Positions 1-9,906 of a stretch of DNA of 64,000 nt are shown piece after piece (the first letter of the stretch is position 1; the number at the start of each line of letters is the position of its first letter). Position numbers and translations under genes: made by a program. Source of the DNA: Farysia itapuensis (taxonomy: Eukaryota > Basidiomycota > Ustilaginomycetes > Ustilaginales > Ustilaginaceae); assembly GCA_023212645.1 (NCBI GenBank), contig JALBYC010000002.1, positions 806,001-870,000 of the forward strand. The letters run 5' to 3'. The notes under the pieces are model-generated. The model was not told the origin of the DNA, made no database searches, and worked only from the letters and a program-made list of their open reading frames with translations.

Positions 1-2348
1 AGCCCGAACGGCAGCTTGTTGATGAAGCTGCTGATGCCGTCTTCGAAATAGACGAAGACGGGGATGCAGCGAACGAAGAAGATGCAAGCGATGTACTGAC
101 CCACGATGAAAGCAACCGACACAAGATCGAGTTGCTACAGTCTGGCCTTCGCACCGGCGAATCTGGCCGATTGAGAGGCCAGGCGGATGACTCGCTGCCT
201 GGGTCTGATGAAGAAGACGAGATCGGAGCGAGATCTCGCCAATCTGGCTCGTTGTCGGACGACCTACAGAGTGCATCTGAAGATGACGAACACAACGTGC
301 CAGCCGGGTTTGGTGCCGCCTCCTTTAGCGCAATCGCTGCTAGTCAAACAACGATGTATGATCTTGACGCATCCATGGCCAAGGCTCGAGCAGATGATTC
401 AGGGTTCGATCCTGCTTCGCTAAGGTATGACGGGCGAGTGGTCCCTGCCTCTGCCCACAGTAGCAGAGACCAAACCTTAGACTCCGAGCCCTTTGTTGTC
501 GGCTCTCTTAGAAACTCGGTCAGACGCACGAGCGTTCAGCTTCCTACCCCCGCAGTTCGATCCAAGGGTAACGAATCTCGCATCGGCGGCGACACAACTT
601 CGACAGCGGACAATGCTTCGAGGCAGCCAAGGTCGTCATCGCGAAGTCGTATTGCCAAGATGTCTAAAGAAGACGCGGAGACCGAAGTTCGCTTGTCTGG
701 ACTATTGGCACCAAATGCGCCTTCTCACCGATCCTTGTGGTCACCGAAGGACGCCAAAAGTCTCAAAGCGGCCAAAAACAAGTATCAGCTGAATCAGGAA
801 GATGACGATAAGTGGGATGCTTGGAAGCGCAAAACGGCAGTATCAGCTGCTGCCCCTCGCGACGCAGCACCTATCGCTACCCCGGCGAAGAATGATAACG
901 GTGGCGTCAGATCGGTTCCAGTTGCTGTCGCGCCTCCGACGACATACATTTCTGCTGCCAGTGGTATAGGGCCCCGACCCTTGCGCGAATCAACAATGAT
1001 AGACCCAGACTACGCCAACTCCATTGCTGCCGTTACGAGCTTCGATAGAAACATCGCAGCTGGAGTCGGGCTGGGTTTGAACATTCCGAGAAGGACGTGG
1101 GGTTACGGCTCGTTCAAAGACGAGACTAGTGGTTTCGAGACCGAGCCCAAGACCTCATTGCCTTACAAAGAGAAGATGATGGTGCCCTCACTCCGGAAAG
1201 CCATCCGGAAAAGCATGTTTGAAGCCACTGACCAGACTAAGGCCAAAGCTAAGCTGGAAACGATTCCGGATGCCGAAGATGCCTCTACCAGTGCCAATGC
1301 TGCTACCACCATTGCGGCAGTAACTACTGAAACCCAGAGAAAAGCTCCAAAACGTGAGTTGCCAGGCAGCCTCGTGACTAGAGGTTTCGCTACGCCGGGG
1401 TCAAGCAACGAGCCGATAAAGTCAGGTTCGCAGACAAACTCGGGCCTTACGTCTGGGCTGAGCTCTGTTCTTGCGTCCACGCCAGTTGTGTTGCCTCTTC
1501 CGCAGGCAAGCACAGGACAGACTCCAAGGGATTTGTCTGTCGACACTCCGCGCTCGGTGTCTGGTACAGATACGCCGACGAGTGTGGGTCGACGATCGCC
1601 ACGACCGCCCTACGTCCCGCCTCCGCCACCCACTTCCTACTCGATGATCCTGCCAGAAGATCCGTATCAAGTCCCTCAGGCACTTAAGCTGTTTGCGGTG
1701 CCTCCCGATCCTTGCTTCCAGTTGAGCGAAGACGAGACCCGTGAAGAAGAGGAAGAGACTGAAGAGGGATGGGAAAAGACAGTCAAGTTCATGCACGTTG
1801 TCGAACAGCTCAAGATCAACAAACGCACGGGCTGGATGCATCATCGTGTGCCCCATCCCGAGAGTATCGCGGATCATCAATATCGAATGGCGCTCCTGTC
1901 CATCCTATGTCCGCCTGGATCTGGACTTGATCTAGGCAAATGCGTGCAGCTCGCCGTGGTCCATGATCTGGCAGAAGCAGAAGTCGGTGACCTGACTCCC
2001 CTCGACGGAGTGTCAAAAGACGAAAAAGTGCGACGGGAGAAAGAGGCAATCCAGTACTTTGTCCACGACCTGCTTGGCTCCTCCAGCGCAGGTTTGCGCA
2101 TCGAAGCGCTATGGGAAGAGTATGAAGCTCGCGAGACCAACGAGGCCAAACTTGTCAAAGACCTCGACAGGTTCGAGCTGTGTTTACAGGCGATCGAGTA
2201 TGAGCGTCGCTATGGAACGAACGACCTCCAGCCTTTCTTTGACGGAAGTGCGCCATACATCACCCATCCGACTGTGCGCAAGTGGGCCACGGTGCTTGCT
2301 CAGGAGCGAGCAAAGCTCTGGAACATCGATCCAGTCAAATCAGCCTAA
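1..2348 (+). CDS. HD-domain phosphohydrolase (HDDC2/YGK1 5'-deoxynucleotidase type) with long disordered N-terminus; 5' end missing
   Basis: The reading frame is open from base 3 to the TAA at 2346-2348, so the true start lies left of the window and at least 780 residues are coded. The last ~190 residues form an HD domain: WMHHRV, then ESIADHQYRM (1861-1890), the metal-binding VHDLAEAEVGDL (about 1958-1995) and the later aspartate in VKDLDRFE (about 2155-2178). This pattern is that of HDDC2 / yeast YGK1-type 5'-deoxynucleotidases, which remove phosphate from deoxynucleoside monophosphates. Those proteins are usually only about 200-240 residues, so the preceding ~600 residues (Ser/Ala/Asp-rich, a PPYVPPPPPTSY stretch near 1608-1640, then an acidic EEEEETEEGWEK hinge) are an unusual extension. 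No stop or clear intron separates the parts. The family call is firm; the role of the N-terminus is unknown. Confidence 0.85.
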   Translation, partial: PERQLVDEAADAVFEIDEDGDAANEEDASDVLTHDESNRHKIELLQSGLRTGESGRLRGQADDSLPGSDEEDEIGARSRQSGSLSDDLQSASEDDEHNVPAGFGAASFSAIAASQTTMYDLDASMAKARADDSGFDPASLRYDGRVVPASAHSSRDQTLDSEPFVVGSLRNSVRRTSVQLPTPAVRSKGNESRIGGDTTSTADNASRQPRSSSRSRIAKMSKEDAETEVRLSGLLAPNAPSHRSLWSPKDAKSLKAAKNKYQLNQEDDDKWDAWKRKTAVSAAAPRDAAPIATPAKNDNGGVRSVPVAVAPPTTYISAASGIGPRPLRESTMIDPDYANSIAAVTSFDRNIAAGVGLGLNIPRRTWGYGSFKDETSGFETEPKTSLPYKEKMMVPSLRKAIRKSMFEATDQTKAKAKLETIPDAEDASTSANAATTIAAVTTETQRKAPKRELPGSLVTRGFATPGSSNEPIKSGSQTNSGLTSGLSSVLASTPVVLPLPQASTGQTPRDLSVDTPRSVSGTDTPTSVGRRSPRPPYVPPPPPTSYSMILPEDPYQVPQALKLFAVPPDPCFQLSEDETREEEEETEEGWEKTVKFMHVVEQLKINKRTGWMHHRVPHPESIADHQYRMALLSILCPPGSGLDLGKCVQLAVVHDLAEAEVGDLTPLDGVSKDEKVRREKEAIQYFVHDLLGSSSAGLRIEALWEEYEARETNEAKLVKDLDRFELCLQAIEYERRYGTNDLQPFFDGSAPYITHPTVRKWATVLAQERAKLWNIDPVKSA

Positions 2349-2484
2349 AAATTATTCCTCATCCTCTCATCTCACCATTCAACAAGCAATAAAGACACGT
2401 AAACCATGCTGCATTCTTGCTATGTGCGAACAGTATCGAGATACGGTCAGGATAGAGGTACATTGGAAACATGTGCAAAAAAGC

Positions 2485-4665
2485 CTATGAGAGGAACCAG
2501 CTCGCGTTCTGATACCAGCCTAATAAGGGGTTTGAGCCGTCACGAAGCGTGACGCGGTCCGTTTCGGCATAGCGAGCGAGGAACTCGGCGTGGGGCATCA
2601 CTTTCACATGCTTGCGCTTTCGCGGACCACCGGCGCTTCCGTTGTAGTCCGACGAATCAGAAAGGAGTCGGTTCGGGTAGAAATAGCTGCTGTTGGGATC
2701 AGGCCTACTGCCCGGGCCGGACGATGAAGAGGCTCGAAACGAGCCGTGACTTTGCGAAGTTACTCGCGAGTATGTCGCGCTCAGGTCATCGAAGTTGGTT
2801 GGGAAGAAGATGTCGAAATGGCCTTGAAGGACGAGGTATGTTGTGACGGGAACCATGGCGCGTTCGTGCCTTGTCTGGACAACTGGCGCGTTTATGCCTT
2901 CAACAGTGTCTGGTAGCGAATCAAAATCCGACATGATCAAGCGGTGCTGTGGGAAGAATGTGTGCAGGTTTTCGAGCAGCACGAGACTGCTTGTCGGCAA
3001 AAAGTAGCGTTGAGTCATGTTGGGGTAGAATGGCAGATACTTGGCAAGAGCAGTGCGAAGACGATCCGGAAGAATGCGGTGCAGCCAGCTGTTGCGCAAT
3101 GGTGCAGGTACGTACAATGACGGACCACCTCGCTGCAAATGACTCCTGTCCAGATCCAGGTACTTGCGGATAAGAGGATCCTTCACCGGCTCGAACAACT
3201 CGTGCATATCACCCGTTTCGTCAATACTGACCACAGCTTGGTACGGGGTCCAGTCCTGCGTCGAGTAGCGTACTACGTCATGCGCCAAGTTGTCAAACAC
3301 CTCGAGGGCAATGACAAAGCAGGGCTGGGGCACGGTTTCCGACCAGTCGAGGATACTCTGATTGATGACTTCAACGCGACCATGACGTATGTGTCGCTCC
3401 AGGCGACGTGACTGCTCCTCTGCCAGTCGTGGCGAAATTTCAACGATGCGGTACCGCGTCCTTGTGTAAATCTCGGGTTGGTGGTTTTCCAGATATTCAA
3501 GCACGTCATGCGCCAAAGCTCCAGATCCGGCACCCATTTCGTAGATGACAAGATCGTCGTACGGGTAGTTCTGCAGCTTGTACTCTGCCACAAGGTATCT
3601 TGCGATGGCACGCCCGTACCAGGGACGGAAAATTTGCGTTGGAGTGTGCCAAACCTGTTTGGCAGCCATCGACTGAACTTCTCGCTCTTGGCCGTCTCTT
3701 GCAGCCTGAGCGAGGGCACGACCTCGCCTTTGGGCCAGCTCAAGCCCTTCAGCGGTGTGCGCCGCTGGTGGGACCATTCTTTTTCGCGTTTTCGAATCGT
3801 TCGTGGGATGAGTAGCTTCCTCCTCCTCCTCCTCTTGACGCTCTCGGCGCTGCCGTCTCTCCATCCTCTCGTCTTTCATGTCTTGCTCAAATTTTTTGAG
3901 TTGATCAGCAGCTTTCGCCGAGTCCGCCTTGTCCTGGACTAGCAAAGAAATCTGCTGCTCGAACAGTTCGTACCTTTCTTCGACTAATCGCATGAACTCG
4001 CTTTCGCTCCTGATGTTGTCAAAATCAAACCCATTGCCTTCGTGCAGCAACCCCATTTCTTCCACAAGATCGTCGAGCCCCAAGTCCTCGTCTGCATCTC
4101 CTTTTGTCTTGCGAGGTGTGGGTTTCTTCGGATCTGGATCTGGGAGTAAGACCGCTTGCTTGGAAAAGTACCCGTATGTTGGGTTGTACAAACTATCATG
4201 GATAAAGTCGCGTGCAAGCATGCGGACCTCTCTTGGCCGACCCCCATGTAAAGAGCTGGTTTGAGAAGCTTGTGCAGATCTCTCTGCTAGGTCTTTGGCA
4301 TTGACGAGCGGGTACGAGTAATGTTTAGGTTCTGGGTGTAGTGTGAAGGGGTCGTAGTTATACTGAGCTCGATGACGGTTCCACTTATCGCGAGGGGTCT
4401 CTTGCGGGCGCGAGGACGAAGTTGTGTGAGACGATGACGTCGCTGAGCTCGGATGTGAGGTGTGCGCTGAGACGTCTCCTTTCCTCTGCCCTTGCTGCTG
4501 TTGAGAAGCAAACGCGCTGGTTGAGAATGAATGTACGATCGGTGGAACAGGTGATCTGGCTTGCTTGTGTTGCCACGCTGAGCGTCTCGCTGAATTAGAC
4601 GCCGTGATCGATCGAGCAAGCATCTGCCGAGAGCAGCTCGCTGTAGCCGACGATGCTGACGCCAT
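2485..4665 (-). CDS. Mitochondrial MidA/NDUFAF7-family (DUF185) SAM-dependent methyltransferase
   Basis: This gene codes for 726 residues from the ATG at 4663-4665. That start gives MASASSATASCSRQMLARSI followed by an Arg/Ser-rich, acid-free stretch, a convincing mitochondrial presequence; the frame runs further upstream but without such a signal. The conserved N-terminal block FIHDSLYNPTYGYFSKQ is the DUF185 hallmark (substrate ...GYY/GYF). The SAM-binding loop YEMGAGSGALAHDVLEYL lies near 3500-3540, followed by YRIVEISPRLAEEQ. NDUFAF7 methylates a complex I subunit during assembly. Here the motif after the SAM loop reads IALEVFDNLAHD rather than the NE-F-D-A-L type of NDUFAF7, so it is probably the divergent fungal paralogue and its substrate is uncertain. 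A charged coiled-coil insertion (about 3800-4080, with an EEEEEE run) splits the N-terminal block from the SAM fold. It ends 136 bp from the convergent HD-domain gene. Confidence 0.8.
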   Translation of the reverse strand: MASASSATASCSRQMLARSITASNSARRSAWQHKQARSPVPPIVHSFSTSAFASQQQQGQRKGDVSAHTSHPSSATSSSHTTSSSRPQETPRDKWNRHRAQYNYDPFTLHPEPKHYSYPLVNAKDLAERSAQASQTSSLHGGRPREVRMLARDFIHDSLYNPTYGYFSKQAVLLPDPDPKKPTPRKTKGDADEDLGLDDLVEEMGLLHEGNGFDFDNIRSESEFMRLVEERYELFEQQISLLVQDKADSAKAADQLKKFEQDMKDERMERRQRRERQEEEEEEATHPTNDSKTRKRMVPPAAHTAEGLELAQRRGRALAQAARDGQEREVQSMAAKQVWHTPTQIFRPWYGRAIARYLVAEYKLQNYPYDDLVIYEMGAGSGALAHDVLEYLENHQPEIYTRTRYRIVEISPRLAEEQSRRLERHIRHGRVEVINQSILDWSETVPQPCFVIALEVFDNLAHDVVRYSTQDWTPYQAVVSIDETGDMHELFEPVKDPLIRKYLDLDRSHLQRGGPSLYVPAPLRNSWLHRILPDRLRTALAKYLPFYPNMTQRYFLPTSSLVLLENLHTFFPQHRLIMSDFDSLPDTVEGINAPVVQTRHERAMVPVTTYLVLQGHFDIFFPTNFDDLSATYSRVTSQSHGSFRASSSSGPGSRPDPNSSYFYPNRLLSDSSDYNGSAGGPRKRKHVKVMPHAEFLARYAETDRVTLRDGSNPLLGWYQNASWFLS

Positions 4666-4947
4666 TCTGTACAGGTATGCGCTTGTTCCAATGAAGGCGA
4701 TGGACGAACAAGCGCCTGCCAGGTTGCGCAAGAGCAAAAATGTCTGCCGAGTTCCGATTCCGCGACTTCGCACATTTTTCCCATGGGTTTGACACACGCT
4801 TTCCTTCTCGGTCATATAGTCATACCCGACACCGTAGATTCGCAACGCAGTCAACAGAAAGGGGCAAAACACGTCGTGACAGTGTAATATTACTTCGCAA
4901 GGGACATACAGAGACTCTCTACATGTCGAAAAGAAAGAATGGGAAAG

Positions 4948-7900
4948 CTAAGAAAGATCAAAGCCCGCTTCGCTTTGGATGGCATACATCAGCTTCTCCC
5001 TGCAGGTCCTTTCGTCTGCGTAGTCGGGGAGCTTAAGCAGATTGACACAGGTGCTTGCTGTTGGCAGCCTTGTAGCATCGTTGCCCGCGTTGCGGATGGC
5101 AAATTGAGGATTGAGTTGCCCGAAGCCCAGCAGAGGAGGATTCGGCGAGCTGGTGACAAACTTAAGGAAAGCCTTACGCAGAGGTTGCTCAAAAGACTCG
5201 AGTGCCTTCCAAAAGTACTGCACAGTGAGGTCTTTCTCGTGGTAGCCGGCCAGTACGGTGTTCTTGCGCAAATCATCGATGTCGACCGGATCTTCAGTGC
5301 CGGAGATGAGGATCGACAGCTCTTCCCTGTTGAAATTGCGTAGCCAGCGCGGGTTGATCATATCCGCAAGTCCCGTGAAGAACGCATTGCACTGTGCTTG
5401 GATCTGCACAGACAAGCGGTAATGCGAGATGCGATAAATGTACTCCATCCGGTTCAGGTTCGTCACGGGAATATTGGCACCGCCAGGTATCAGCTCGCGC
5501 GTTTGGCTGATGCCGAACTCTTCGTCGGTCACCGTGAAGTTAAGGGACAGATCTTCGACGTTACCGACATAGTTCTTGAGAGAGATAAGACCACGATACA
5601 GCTCTTTGTCTAGCCCATCTATCGAGCCAAGGTCATCGAGATACGACTGCTTGCCCAGCATTTTGGCCAAGAAGAAACCAGCAAATTTTGCGTCCACCAA
5701 GATGCCTTCGTACAAGGCTTTGCCTATGACTCTGCCCAAGAAAGCGTACCATTCCAGCTGTTCCTGTTTGACGGCATAGCTGTGAGGATTCGGATACAGC
5801 TCTTGTGTGTCACTCGCCAGCCAGAGACCGCGATTCGTGTCGAAAGCTTCCCTGACAAGTGAGGTAAGGAATTCTTTGAAGAGACCTCCTCCGTCAATGC
5901 CAGGCTCCTTGTTGCCCCACTGGTCGACAAAGATGATCTCCAATGGCTTTTTGAGGTCCGCGCCAAGTGGATTCAGACGTGCAAATCCATCTTGAGCAAT
6001 GTGTGAGCGTCGAATAGTGACTGACTGACGCCTGCGAAATTGATCTCGGTAGATTTCGTTTTTCGAGGCATCAATGTGAACAAATTGTCTGAAAATTTGG
6101 ACTCGCACATCAAAGGGGATCAAGAAAGGAACGTTGTTGAGAATTCCCAGTCGTGGCGACAGGAAGGCGAGATTGAGCGCAGTCAGATGCTGGAAACGTC
6201 GACCGGTAGCTCTGAGTTGTCGCAGGCGGGCGAGTGGTCGTGACTGTTCCTCTTCATCGTCGTCCACGTCCATGTCGTAAGCGGGCACGATTGATTCGCC
6301 AGCCGCCGGAGCGCCATTGACAGCCTCTTCATGTTGCTCACTGCTGAGTTGTTGTTCTTCCAAGACCACGGTCTGGATGAAATCGTTGAGGTCCAAGTGG
6401 CTGACCATCAACCAGAACCCGGGAGGTGCATATCTTCGACGAGAATCCCGAGCGTGCAGCTGCTGCAACAATTTCGTGACTAGAGCACGAAGAGACGTCA
6501 ACGTCATTCTCATGCCCGGGACGCGAGGTACGTCTGCATTGAAGCGACCGTCCGCAGATTCCTCGGCCATGTTGCTCAGAGGAGCTTTGCCTTCGTGCCA
6601 ATACATGGCAAATGCGACATTGCGGAGGACAGCACTGATGCTGAGTATTTCTTCCGGCGAAAGCCAGCCGCGATTGTTGGCAGCGGAGCCCGGAACTCCT
6701 CGCTCTGGATAGAATTCGTCATCACCAAGTGTGAGCAAGACTTTTGACAACATGTCTGACAGCAGAATCAATGCCGGCCAGTCTTTGCTGGACGCTGGGT
6801 CGGAGAGGGAAGAAAGAATTTCGCGCGCTTTGGTGACAGGCTGAGCTGCCGCAAGTGTCCGAGTGAGCTGACTTCCGCGGACGTACCCTCTCCAGAACTC
6901 GCGAATGAGACCTGTGCCTGCTGGTCCAGTCGAACTTTGCTGCGAAGACTGTTGCACCTTACCAGCACCATCAAATTGAGCAGAAGTGGAAAATAGGAGC
7001 CGATTGAGCAGCTCGTCTTGAACCTCTGCCGGCCAAGCAGAGAGGGTAGAACAGAAGAAAGCAAAGAGGGGACCACGTGTTGAAGTCGGGAACTTGTTTG
7101 AGACGCCTAGGACAGAAAGAATGTGGGCTTCTGAGACGAGGATGCTGAGTCTTGAATAGGTTTCCTTGTCGACGGCGTTGACCTTAATGGATGTTGAAGA
7201 AGTGCTGTAAGCTGATAGATGCGTGGGATCTTGGGGATTAGTGGTGTCTTGATCAGGGCGATAGAAGGCAGTGAGAGGAAGCGAGTTTTGAGCAATGGTC
7301 AAAGCTTTGAGATAGTTGACTAGACTGAGGCCAGTCTTGAAAAAGGAGACACGTTGTGATCCGAATGCTAAAAAGTTGGCAAGGAAGTGTGGGGTTGAGA
7401 GGAAAGCGGCCGACGACACCTCGCCAGCCTGTCTATCTTGTTTTGTGTCATGCTGTAGTATCAGGTCAACAAGGTCATCAAAAGGGAAATTCTTGGCCAG
7501 CTCGGTAATTGAGGAGATGGGCAAACGCTTCCGTAATAGAGGTATCGTGACGATGTTTGACGCAAAGCTCCTTATTGCGCAGGAACGTGGCGTAAGATTG
7601 GTATGCGAGCCTGTGTGATTGTCTATAGGTATTGCGTCATTAGACGAGGTGCCCTGTGGCTCAGTGGGCCAAGTCTTAAAAGCCTGCAATGGAACCATAG
7701 AAAGCGAGAGTGCGAGCGATATCGTGGCCAAGGGCGCTTTTCCTTCGGATCCAAAAGAGAGAATAAGGTCCCGGATGGCAGAGTGCAGGCCATGTCGCAA
7801 AAGGTAGTCGAGCAGGACGTCTGACAGAGTCAGCCTTTCCGAAAGCTGAATGTCAGAGGCAGGCGGACCTTTACGAGCGTTGGTCAACATAGTCAGGAAG

Positions 7901-8505
7901 GTGAGAATCTCGGCATCGACTTGCAGTCTCACTTCCGATTTGCTCGACTCAATGCGACTGGAGAGAATGCGGAGAGCATGCTTGCAAGCAAGGCAAAGCA
8001 AAGTCAGCCAGCTCGTCGATAACGATGAAGAAGACTTGGCAATCTCATTCCCTCCGACGACCTGTTCAGAGCCTCGCCGAAGTACGTCGTATACGAGACA
8101 TGATCCTGGAGTCTGCTGCGATATCAGTCGTGTCCACTGGAGAAAGCGTTGTCGATCGGCCTGGGTAAGTGAGCGGGAAGAGGGACCCAGAGATACCAAG
8201 AGTGCACGAGTCGCGGAGATAAGCTGAACGTAATCGACACGGTGGCCATTTGCAAGGTCCGTTGAGAACTGCACCAGCAAATCGTCAAAGATCTGGTAAT
8301 GTTGCTGGCGAGCTTGCTGAGAGTGAGAAATGCGGCGTGCCTCGGATTGTATGCGAGTGGCGGCAACCAGACGCTTGCGTTGTTGCTCGCGTCCCAGACG
8401 CTCGGCACGAGCTTTGGCGGCAGGATCAGTGCCATCTGAGCTCGAGTGACCTCCAAGAGCTACAGATCTTTGCGCCCTACCTGAACCTGTAAAATGAAAG
8501 CTCAT
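4948..8505 (-). CDS. HUL5: HECT-type E3 ubiquitin ligase, HUL5/UBE3C family
   Basis: The protein has 1,185 residues from the ATG at 8503-8505 (MSFHFTGSGRAQRSVALGG), whose opening matches the UBE3C N-terminus (phenylalanine-glycine, then an R-x-x-V-x-LGG block) followed by an IQ-like helix RLVAATRIQSEARR. The C-terminal ~370 residues are a HECT domain: IIFVDQWGNKEPGIDGGGLFKEFLTSLV, and the catalytic cysteine near residue 1153 in TASTCVNLLKLPDY, 32 residues from the end. HUL5/UBE3C extends ubiquitin chains on proteasome-bound and misfolded proteins. Family length is about 910 (yeast) to 1,083 (human), so this is slightly long, with serine-rich and acidic (DMDVDDDEEEQ) loops. It is head-to-head with the glutathione S-transferase gene, with a 240-bp shared promoter region. 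Confidence 0.93.
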   Translation of the reverse strand: MSFHFTGSGRAQRSVALGGHSSSDGTDPAAKARAERLGREQQRKRLVAATRIQSEARRISHSQQARQQHYQIFDDLLVQFSTDLANGHRVDYVQLISATRALLVSLGPSSRSLTQADRQRFLQWTRLISQQTPGSCLVYDVLRRGSEQVVGGNEIAKSSSSLSTSWLTLLCLACKHALRILSSRIESSKSEVRLQVDAEILTFLTMLTNARKGPPASDIQLSERLTLSDVLLDYLLRHGLHSAIRDLILSFGSEGKAPLATISLALSLSMVPLQAFKTWPTEPQGTSSNDAIPIDNHTGSHTNLTPRSCAIRSFASNIVTIPLLRKRLPISSITELAKNFPFDDLVDLILQHDTKQDRQAGEVSSAAFLSTPHFLANFLAFGSQRVSFFKTGLSLVNYLKALTIAQNSLPLTAFYRPDQDTTNPQDPTHLSAYSTSSTSIKVNAVDKETYSRLSILVSEAHILSVLGVSNKFPTSTRGPLFAFFCSTLSAWPAEVQDELLNRLLFSTSAQFDGAGKVQQSSQQSSTGPAGTGLIREFWRGYVRGSQLTRTLAAAQPVTKAREILSSLSDPASSKDWPALILLSDMLSKVLLTLGDDEFYPERGVPGSAANNRGWLSPEEILSISAVLRNVAFAMYWHEGKAPLSNMAEESADGRFNADVPRVPGMRMTLTSLRALVTKLLQQLHARDSRRRYAPPGFWLMVSHLDLNDFIQTVVLEEQQLSSEQHEEAVNGAPAAGESIVPAYDMDVDDDEEEQSRPLARLRQLRATGRRFQHLTALNLAFLSPRLGILNNVPFLIPFDVRVQIFRQFVHIDASKNEIYRDQFRRRQSVTIRRSHIAQDGFARLNPLGADLKKPLEIIFVDQWGNKEPGIDGGGLFKEFLTSLVREAFDTNRGLWLASDTQELYPNPHSYAVKQEQLEWYAFLGRVIGKALYEGILVDAKFAGFFLAKMLGKQSYLDDLGSIDGLDKELYRGLISLKNYVGNVEDLSLNFTVTDEEFGISQTRELIPGGANIPVTNLNRMEYIYRISHYRLSVQIQAQCNAFFTGLADMINPRWLRNFNREELSILISGTEDPVDIDDLRKNTVLAGYHEKDLTVQYFWKALESFEQPLRKAFLKFVTSSPNPPLLGFGQLNPQFAIRNAGNDATRLPTASTCVNLLKLPDYADERTCREKLMYAIQSEAGFDLS

Positions 8506-8745
8506 GATGCTGAGCAGCAGGTGGCAGGTAAATGAAGCAAAGAGAGGTGTAGTGTTTCCAATGTGGAGTGACGCCGAAATAAGCTCCGGAATGGCTGAAA
8601 ACGCTGAGCGAGTGTGTCGACGCGGCCTTCTACACAAGCCGGTTCTAGTCAGATTCACCGAGATCCGAGATCCGAAGGCGCCTAGCGCCGAGCTGTCAGA
8701 ACTAACCAGCACGAATCACTTCTGGCATCCAGTGAAGTAACAACC

Positions 8746-9516
8746 ATGTCATCCACTTCTGGGACGGAGCAGTATGTCCTCCACTACTGGCCATCGATTC
8801 CAGGCAGAGGAGAATTTGTCCGCTTGTGCTTCGAGGCCACTAACACCTCTTTCAGCGATAAGACCGACGTAGGTCGTTTTCAGAAGCTGATTCTGACTGG
8901 AAAAGGATCGGCCTCGTCGCCTTCACATTTCGCACCGCCCATCCTTGAAGTTCGACTGGACGGCGCTTCTTTTTACATCAGCCAGACACCTGCTATTTTG
9001 AGCTATTTGGCGCCAAAACTTGGTTTGTTAGGTGATGCTGATGATCTGAAGGGCCCGCAAAGAGACATCGCCATGGCTCAGATCCTGCAGATCTGCCTTT
9101 CTGCTCTGGACCTATGTAACGAGACGCATGACACACACCATCCTATTGCAGTTGGCGATTACTACGAAAAGCAGAAAGATGAAGCTCTCAAGAAGGCGCA
9201 AGATGTTCGAGAGAATCGCATCCCAAAGTTCTTCAGACTTTTCCAGCTCAATGTGCAGTCAAACGCCACGAGAAAGTGTCGAATGTATGGCAGCAAGACG
9301 ACTGTAGCGGATCTGACTGTGTATCAGCTAGTGGACGGGCTCAAATTCGCCTTTCCCAAATACATGGCCTCTCTCGACAAAGGCGGCGAATTCGACAAAG
9401 TTTTCCAACACTATGCTGAGATGCAAGGCGAGCTCAGAGACTACTTGAACAGCAAGAGACGCCGTAAATACTCGAACGGTGTCTTCCGTTACTACCCCGA
9501 GCTAGACGCCGTGTGA
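8746..9516 (+). CDS. Glutathione S-transferase-like protein (sigma/mu-type fold)
   Basis: A 256-residue protein in one exon. The start YVLHYWPSIPGRGEFVRLCFE is the thioredoxin-fold beta-alpha unit of sigma/mu/alpha GSTs, with Tyr14 in the position of the catalytic tyrosine. The glutathione-contact region reads SQTPAILSYLAPKLGL (normally Q-S-x-A-I), so the usual serine is threonine. The C-terminal half fits the all-helical GST domain, with VADLTVYQLVDGL as the conserved N-capping/hydrophobic-staple region. Such enzymes conjugate glutathione to electrophiles or act as isomerases. The substrate cannot be told from sequence. The C-terminus (ELDAV) carries no peroxisomal signal. The gene is divergent from the HECT ligase and upstream of the polyol dehydrogenase. 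Confidence 0.85.
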   Translation: MSSTSGTEQYVLHYWPSIPGRGEFVRLCFEATNTSFSDKTDVGRFQKLILTGKGSASSPSHFAPPILEVRLDGASFYISQTPAILSYLAPKLGLLGDADDLKGPQRDIAMAQILQICLSALDLCNETHDTHHPIAVGDYYEKQKDEALKKAQDVRENRIPKFFRLFQLNVQSNATRKCRMYGSKTTVADLTVYQLVDGLKFAFPKYMASLDKGGEFDKVFQHYAEMQGELRDYLNSKRRRKYSNGVFRYYPELDAV

Positions 9517-9517
9517 T

Positions 9518-9533
9518 ACGCGCGTAAGCGCGT
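9518..9533. repeat. Short perfect hairpin with GTAA loop just after the GST stop codon
   Basis: ACGCGC, loop GTAA, GCGCGT: a 6-bp GC-only stem beginning two bases after the stop. A GUAA loop belongs to the stable GNRA class in RNA. A third GCGCGT copy follows at 9538-9543, so alternative pairings exist. It would lie in the GST 3' UTR. Confidence 0.5.
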
Positions 9534-9546
9534 GATCGCGCGTGAG

Positions 9547-9906
9547 TTGCCCAATGCATCAATCTGACAGACGAAAGTGCAAACGGAACGAAAAAAGATT
9601 GCCGGATGGTGTCGTGTTCCTTTTGCGGGGTGTTCGCATGTTTGCACCGGTAATCTTACCTGGGAGCGTCTTAAATTCACCGACTTACCCTCTGCTCGAG
9701 ATTTCCGCTGTCACGCCCGCCCGGGTTGGAAGCCGCTGGGCGTCGTCGTGTCGCTTCGGCTTTCTCTTCCTGCCCTGTGCTCGAAAAATATTCTACTCCC
9801 TAGCCGGTGAGACCGGTGATATAAAAACCTTGTTTGTCTCCCAAGGTCCTTTGTACTCTTCACAACCTCTACAGCCCTTCTTTTGCAACTCGTTTCCTAG
9901 ATTATC
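9547..9906 (+). promoter_or_regulatory. Promoter and 5' UTR of the polyol dehydrogenase with TATA box at 9820-9827
   Basis: This 360-bp stretch has no supported gene. TATAAAAA at 9820-9827 lies 80 bases before the ATG at 9907, followed by a pyrimidine-rich 5' UTR, which fits a strong, probably carbon-source-regulated promoter. The regulation is inference. Confidence 0.6.

Noticed and set aside
7640..7690. tRNA-like GTGGCTCAGTGG word
   Set aside because: It is inside the HUL5 coding frame, and no matching B box or acceptor stem follows.
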